Assembly: GCA_018399235.1 (NCBI GenBank)
Contig: JAGYOX010000011.1
Location: 1 to 43,284 of the forward strand
From: Desulfobacterales bacterium
GTDB taxonomy: Bacteria; Desulfobacterota; Desulfobacteria; Desulfobacterales; Desulfosalsimonadaceae
DNA: 43,284 nt
Reading direction: 5' to 3'
In this document: one piece after another, positions 42,776 to 43,284 of the stretch
Position numbering within the stretch: position 1 is the first letter of the stretch
How the letters are laid out: every line of letters starts with the position of its first letter
The notes under the pieces: generated by a model
What the model was told of the DNA's origin: nothing
Seen by the model: only the letters and a program-made list of their open reading frames with translations
Database searches by the model: none
Program-made: the position numbers and the translations under genes

Positions 42776-43284
42776 CCAGCGCACCTTTACCATCGATCCC
42801 TCCTCCTTTCTGAGCCCGTTTCTTAAGGCCATTCCGCACGGCGCATCCATATTGGATATCGGCTGCGCCTCCGGCCGGGATCTGCTCTGGTTTAAAAACA
42901 AGGGCTTTGCCGTCACCGGGTTTGAGAAGTCTCGGGGACTTGCAGAACTGGCCCGTAAAAACGCCGGGTGCGAGGTCATTGAGGGAAACTTCGAGTCATA
43001 TGATTTTTCCGCCCTGTCTTTCGATGCCGTTCTTGCCTCCGGCGCCTTTGTCCATATTTCCCATGACCGCCTTTTTTCAATCATCCAAAACATCCGCCGG
43101 GCGCTTGTTAATAACGGCTTCTTTTATATTTCCCTGAAAAAAGGCGAGGGCGAAAAAACCGACGACACCGGCAGAACCTTCTATCTGTGGCAGGATGCCG
43201 AGCTGCGTGCGCTTTTTGACCGGCTGGGGCTTGATGTGCTAAACTTTCAAAGCAGCGAAGCGATTCTTAATGCCAAGGACGTGT
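42738..43284 (+). CDS. Class I SAM-dependent methyltransferase (partial, runs off the window)
   Basis: 182 codons are open to the right edge. The SAM-binding motif I is ILDIGCASGRDLLWF, followed by the acidic residue at the end of strand 2 (VTGFEKS), GNFESYDF and FDAVLASGAFVHIS, then FFYISLKKG. This matches small-molecule or thiopurine-type class I methyltransferases. The C-terminal end (about SSEAILNAKDV) is close to the usual end of the domain, so perhaps 10-20 residues are missing. ATG at 42738 overlaps the receiver remnant. Substrate unknown. Confidence 0.85.
   Translation, partial: MTDFYHTHYKAYDQRTFTIDPSSFLSPFLKAIPHGASILDIGCASGRDLLWFKNKGFAVTGFEKSRGLAELARKNAGCEVIEGNFESYDFSALSFDAVLASGAFVHISHDRLFSIIQNIRRALVNNGFFYISLKKGEGEKTDDTGRTFYLWQDAELRALFDRLGLDVLNFQSSEAILNAKDV

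Overview
This is a chromosomal window with no rRNA, tRNA or CRISPR array that I could see. It most likely comes from a Desulfobacterota (former Deltaproteobacteria) bacterium, probably near the Desulfobacteraceae/Desulfosarcina group. The reasons are moderate GC, the order coaE-rho-rpmE-prfA-prmC followed by rpsB-tsf-pyrH-frr-uppS-cdsA-dxr-rseP, a short EF-Ts, a PurS-PurS-PurL fusion paired with a separate PurQ, an FmdE/molybdopterin-binding fusion, DUF1847 and DUF1614 proteins, very large PAS/histidine-kinase/receiver hybrids, and AAGGTAC-type heptad repeats between genes. The taxonomic placement is inference.

Layout. (1) 0-2.3 kb, minus strand: adenylate kinase and a poly(A)-polymerase/tRNA nucleotidyltransferase-type enzyme with an HD domain. 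(2) 2.5-18.4 kb, plus strand: a housekeeping block for CoA synthesis, transcription termination, translation (L31, RF1, PrmC, S2, EF-Ts, RRF), UMP kinase, envelope lipid and isoprenoid synthesis (UppS, CdsA, Dxr), the RseP protease and purine synthesis (PurSL, PurQ). Several genes overlap by 4 to 17 bases. Small repeats interrupt the block: two copies of a MITE-like element with terminal inverted repeats flank the putative rho promoter, and tandem heptads follow cdsA and rseP. (3) 18.4-22.8 kb: a DUF1614 membrane protein, a repeat-rich 0.66 kb gap, then a molybdenum-cofactor pair (FmdE/MPT-binding fusion and a MoeA homologue).

(4) 22.8-40.1 kb: a signalling island. Two hybrid histidine kinases with nearly interchangeable PAS-HisKA-HATPase-REC ends sit on the minus strand at its borders. 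Between them are a cytoplasmic SGNH hydrolase, a membrane-tethered FHA protein, and a plus-strand run of PP2C phosphatase, transmembrane Ser/Thr kinase with a large duplicated TPR-rich extracytoplasmic part, coiled-coil lipoprotein, and membrane-anchored alpha/beta hydrolase. The natural reading is that kinase and phosphatase write and erase phospho-threonine, FHA reads it, and the lipoprotein and hydrolase are envelope partners or outputs. The 2000-residue kinase at the right border starts with a kinase fold that has lost its catalytic residues. This set is the best candidate for an undescribed system, but its function is inference.

(5) 40.3-43.3 kb, plus strand: PilZ protein, receiver-only response regulator, DUF1847 metal-binding protein, cupin, a truncated receiver remnant, and a methyltransferase that runs off the right edge. 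Sigma-70-like promoters with good hexamers and 16-18 base spacers are visible before adk, rho, the FHA gene, the PP2C gene, both genes flanking 40.1-40.3 kb, and the response regulator.
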